DNA from: Bosea sp. Tri-49
GTDB lineage: Bacteria > Pseudomonadota > Alphaproteobacteria > Rhizobiales > Beijerinckiaceae
DNA length: 64,000 bases
Direction: 5' to 3'
NCBI RefSeq assembly: GCF_003952665.1
Contig: NZ_CP017946.1
Span: 5,103,001 to 5,167,000 of the forward strand
The position numbers were made by a program, and so were the translations under genes. This document shows, piece after piece, positions 62,418-64,000 of the stretch; position 1 is the stretch's first letter, and each line of letters opens with the position of its first letter. The notes beneath the pieces were generated by a model. The model worked only from the letters and a program-made list of their open reading frames with translations. It was not told where the DNA came from and searched no databases.

Positions 62418-62833
62418 GCGAGCCGGATCGGTCGATGCTGCATCACCTGTCGTTGGGCGTCGCTGATATCGAAGGCGCCACAGCCTTCTACGACGCGGTG
62501 CTCGCGCCGCTCGGCTATGTCCGCGTCTGGAGCGATCTTCGGCCCGGCGAGGTCAATCAAGCGGTCGGCTACGGTGTTCCCAGCGGCGGCGACGCGCTGG
62601 CACTGAAGCATCGGCCGGCCGGGCAGCGGCCGCCGGGGCCGGGGTTCCATGTCGCTTTTGCGGCTCCCGACCGGCAGGCCGTCGACCAGTTCCATCGCGC
62701 CGCGCTCCAGCATGGCGGGCGCGATAATGGTGCACCGGGCCTGCGGGCGCATTACGGCCCGCACTATTATGCGGCCTTCGTCATCGACCTCGATGGCCAT
62801 CACATCGAAGCCGTGTTCAACGCAGCGATCTGA
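62414..62833 (+). CDS. VOC family protein (glyoxalase/bleomycin-resistance fold)
   Basis: This 139-residue protein uses the GTG at 62414 (GTGA overlap with the upstream gene) or the ATG at 62435; the coupled GTG is favoured. LHHLSLGVADIEGATAFYDA and VLAPLGYVRVWSDLR form the first beta-alpha-beta module. PPGPGFHVAFAAPDRQAVDQ, HYGPHYYAAFVIDLDGHHIE and AVFNA form the second. His and Glu residues at the usual metal-ligand positions are present (H in LHHLS, H in FHVAF, E in HHIEAVF). The substrate is unknown. It is followed 18 bp later by the P1 peptidase gene. Confidence 0.9.
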   Translation: MSEPDRSMLHHLSLGVADIEGATAFYDAVLAPLGYVRVWSDLRPGEVNQAVGYGVPSGGDALALKHRPAGQRPPGPGFHVAFAAPDRQAVDQFHRAALQHGGRDNGAPGLRAHYGPHYYAAFVIDLDGHHIEAVFNAAI

Positions 62834-62851
62834 CCGGAACAGGAGACTGCC

Positions 62852-63880
62852 TTGAGCAAGCGGGCGCGCGATTACGGCCTGGTGTGCGGTTCGCTGCCGC
62901 CCGGCCCGCTCAACGCGATCACCGATGTGGCCGGTGTCACCGTCGGGCATCGCACCGTGCGCGAGGGTGATGTCCTGACCGGGTTCACCGCGGTGCTGCC
63001 GCATCAGGGCGATCTCTTCCGCGAGAAGCTGCGGGCCGGCGTCGAGGTGATCAACGGCTTCGGCAAGAGCGCCGGGCTGATGCAACTCGCCGAGCTCGGC
63101 CAGATCGAGACGCCGCTCCTGCTCGGCAACACCTTCTCGGTCGCTGTTGGCATCGAGGCACTGGTCGGTCGCGCGCTCGCGGGCAACCCGGAAATCGGCT
63201 GCAGCACCGGGACTGTCAATTCGCTGGTGCTCGAATGCAATGACGGCTTCCTCTCCGATATCCGCGCCCGGCGCCTGACGGTCGCCGATGCGGAAGCGGC
63301 GCTGGATGCGGCGAGCAGTGGACCAGTCGAGGAGGGCGCGGTCGGCGCCGGCATGGGTATGAGCGCCTTCGGCTTCAAGGGCGGCGTCGGCACGGCTTCG
63401 CGTCTGATCGCGCTCGACGGCCGCAGCTTCACGCTCGGCCTGCTGGTGCAGGCGAATTTCGGCAATGCCGGCGATCTCGTCCTGCCGGACGGGCGCCGCC
63501 CGGTGCCGCCGGTCGCGAATTCGGTCCAGCCGCCGGAGCGCGGCTCGGTCATCATTATCCTGGCGACCGATCTGCCATTGGAGAGCAGGCAGCTCACGCG
63601 CATCGCCCGGCGCTGCGGCGCGGGGCTGGCGCAGCTCGGCGCCTTCTGGGGCAATGGCAGCGGCGACATCGCCATCGCCTTCTCGACCGCGGGCCGGATC
63701 GTGCATCACGACGAGGCCGATATCGTTCCGCTCGCCGTGCTCAACGAGAACCGGATCGACCTGCCGTTCCGCGCCGCGGCCGAGGCGACGCAGGAGGCGG
63801 TGCTGAACGCCATGCTTGCCGCGCCGGAGACGATCGGGCGGGGCGGCAATCGCCGGCCGTCGCTGGCGGATTGCCTTTGA
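62852..63880 (+). CDS. P1 family peptidase (DmpA-like aminopeptidase)
   Basis: This 342-residue Ntn-fold peptidase starts with TTG at 62852, supported by AGGAG 6 nt upstream. The N-terminal GPLNAITDVAGVTVGHRTVR is the family signature. EVINGFGKSAGLMQLAELGQ and GNTFSVAVGIEALVGRALAG follow. The autoprocessing/nucleophile Ser lies in WGNGSGDIAIAFSTAGR near residue 270, in the G-S-G-D context of DmpA. The family self-cleaves to form an active N-terminal-nucleophile enzyme that releases N-terminal D- or L-amino acids from small peptides. It is last of three coupled genes. Confidence 0.93.
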   Translation: MSKRARDYGLVCGSLPPGPLNAITDVAGVTVGHRTVREGDVLTGFTAVLPHQGDLFREKLRAGVEVINGFGKSAGLMQLAELGQIETPLLLGNTFSVAVGIEALVGRALAGNPEIGCSTGTVNSLVLECNDGFLSDIRARRLTVADAEAALDAASSGPVEEGAVGAGMGMSAFGFKGGVGTASRLIALDGRSFTLGLLVQANFGNAGDLVLPDGRRPVPPVANSVQPPERGSVIIILATDLPLESRQLTRIARRCGAGLAQLGAFWGNGSGDIAIAFSTAGRIVHHDEADIVPLAVLNENRIDLPFRAAAEATQEAVLNAMLAAPETIGRGGNRRPSLADCL

Positions 63881-64000
63881 CCCGTCCACGCTGGCGAGGC
63901 CGCCGATCAGCATGTCGTGTCGCAAAAGCAGGCAAGTTGGACTGAGGCCTTGTCTTTCGACATAGACGTAGGGTCGCCCGTGGGCCGATTGCTGTTTCAA

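Noticed and set aside
62216..64000. 594-codon minus-strand ORF reaching the right edge
   Set aside because: Antisense to the coupled YkgJ-VOC-P1 peptidase genes with typical shadow composition; the last 120 bp alone do not support a gene.

Overview
The window looks like chromosomal DNA of a GC-rich alphaproteobacterium of the order Hyphomicrobiales. Bosea or a close relative is my best guess, but that is an impression from protein sequences and was not computed. Supporting signs are the tight 4-nt gene overlaps, an alphaproteobacterial-type SOS box (GTTC-N7-GTTC), the TIGR02301 family gene, a ribB with a degenerate GTP cyclohydrolase II half, and 85-nt palindromic intergenic repeats of a type common in rhizobia-like genomes. 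No prophage, integrase, intact insertion sequence or CRISPR array is visible. Most of the window is ordinary core and accessory metabolism.

Layout, left to right. 1-3.2 kb: a truncated sugar ABC permease and its binding protein, divergent from a ROK regulator. 3.4-9.5 kb: oleate hydratase and a 1349-residue autotransporter. 9.8-11.4 kb: small genes, including two divergent uncharacterised genes around an SOS box, an orphan BrnA-like antitoxin, a lipoprotein and tRNA-Arg(CCG). 11.5-15.8 kb: an RND efflux pump with its adaptor. 15.9-17.5 kb: a membrane-anchored glutamate-synthase-like flavoprotein. 17.6-23.6 kb: a cobalamin riboswitch controlling btuB-btuF-btuC-btuD plus an uncharacterised fifth gene. 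23.6-27.2 kb: a flotillin/YqiJ/PspA operon whose first ORF carries a TnpB-like N-terminal domain in frame with PspA. 27.4-30 kb: a porin-like protein, a Nudix hydrolase and a DUF3616 protein. 30-30.9 kb: a gene-free gap with palindromes. 30.9-33.8 kb: argC, preceded by what looks like an arginine attenuator, then malate synthase.

34-36.6 kb: an SH3 protein, an HD phosphohydrolase, tag and ygfZ. 36.7-40.4 kb: a DHFR-like/three-YCII/ECF42 sigma factor cluster with two matching candidate ECF42 promoters. 40.4-44.6 kb: an imine-reductase-like oxidoreductase divergent from an HxlR regulator, two small genes, Nudix, SDR and pdxH. 44.7-49.6 kb: a surface antigen, DnaJ-like CbpA, fabI, folP-folB-folK and a phosphatase. 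49.8-54.3 kb: a Pls/PosA-type nonribosomal peptide synthetase (adenylation, carrier, membrane and hexapeptide-repeat domains) and a lipoprotein. 54.4-56.9 kb: aroC and ribB. 57-64 kb: an HDAC-like deacetylase, L,D-transpeptidase, phosphoesterase, class III aminotransferase, cysteine-cluster protein, VOC protein and P1 peptidase.

The strongest leads for something new are: (1) a 32-codon ORF with five consecutive Arg codons, a hairpin, an alternative pairing and a terminator upstream of argC; (2) the TnpB-N-like/PspA in-frame ORF heading the flotillin operon; (3) the Pls-like synthetase, whose binding-pocket residues suggest a basic amino acid; (4) the repeated ECF42 promoter; and (5) the unknown gene locked into the B12 uptake operon. 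All family calls come from reading sequence by eye; no database search was run.
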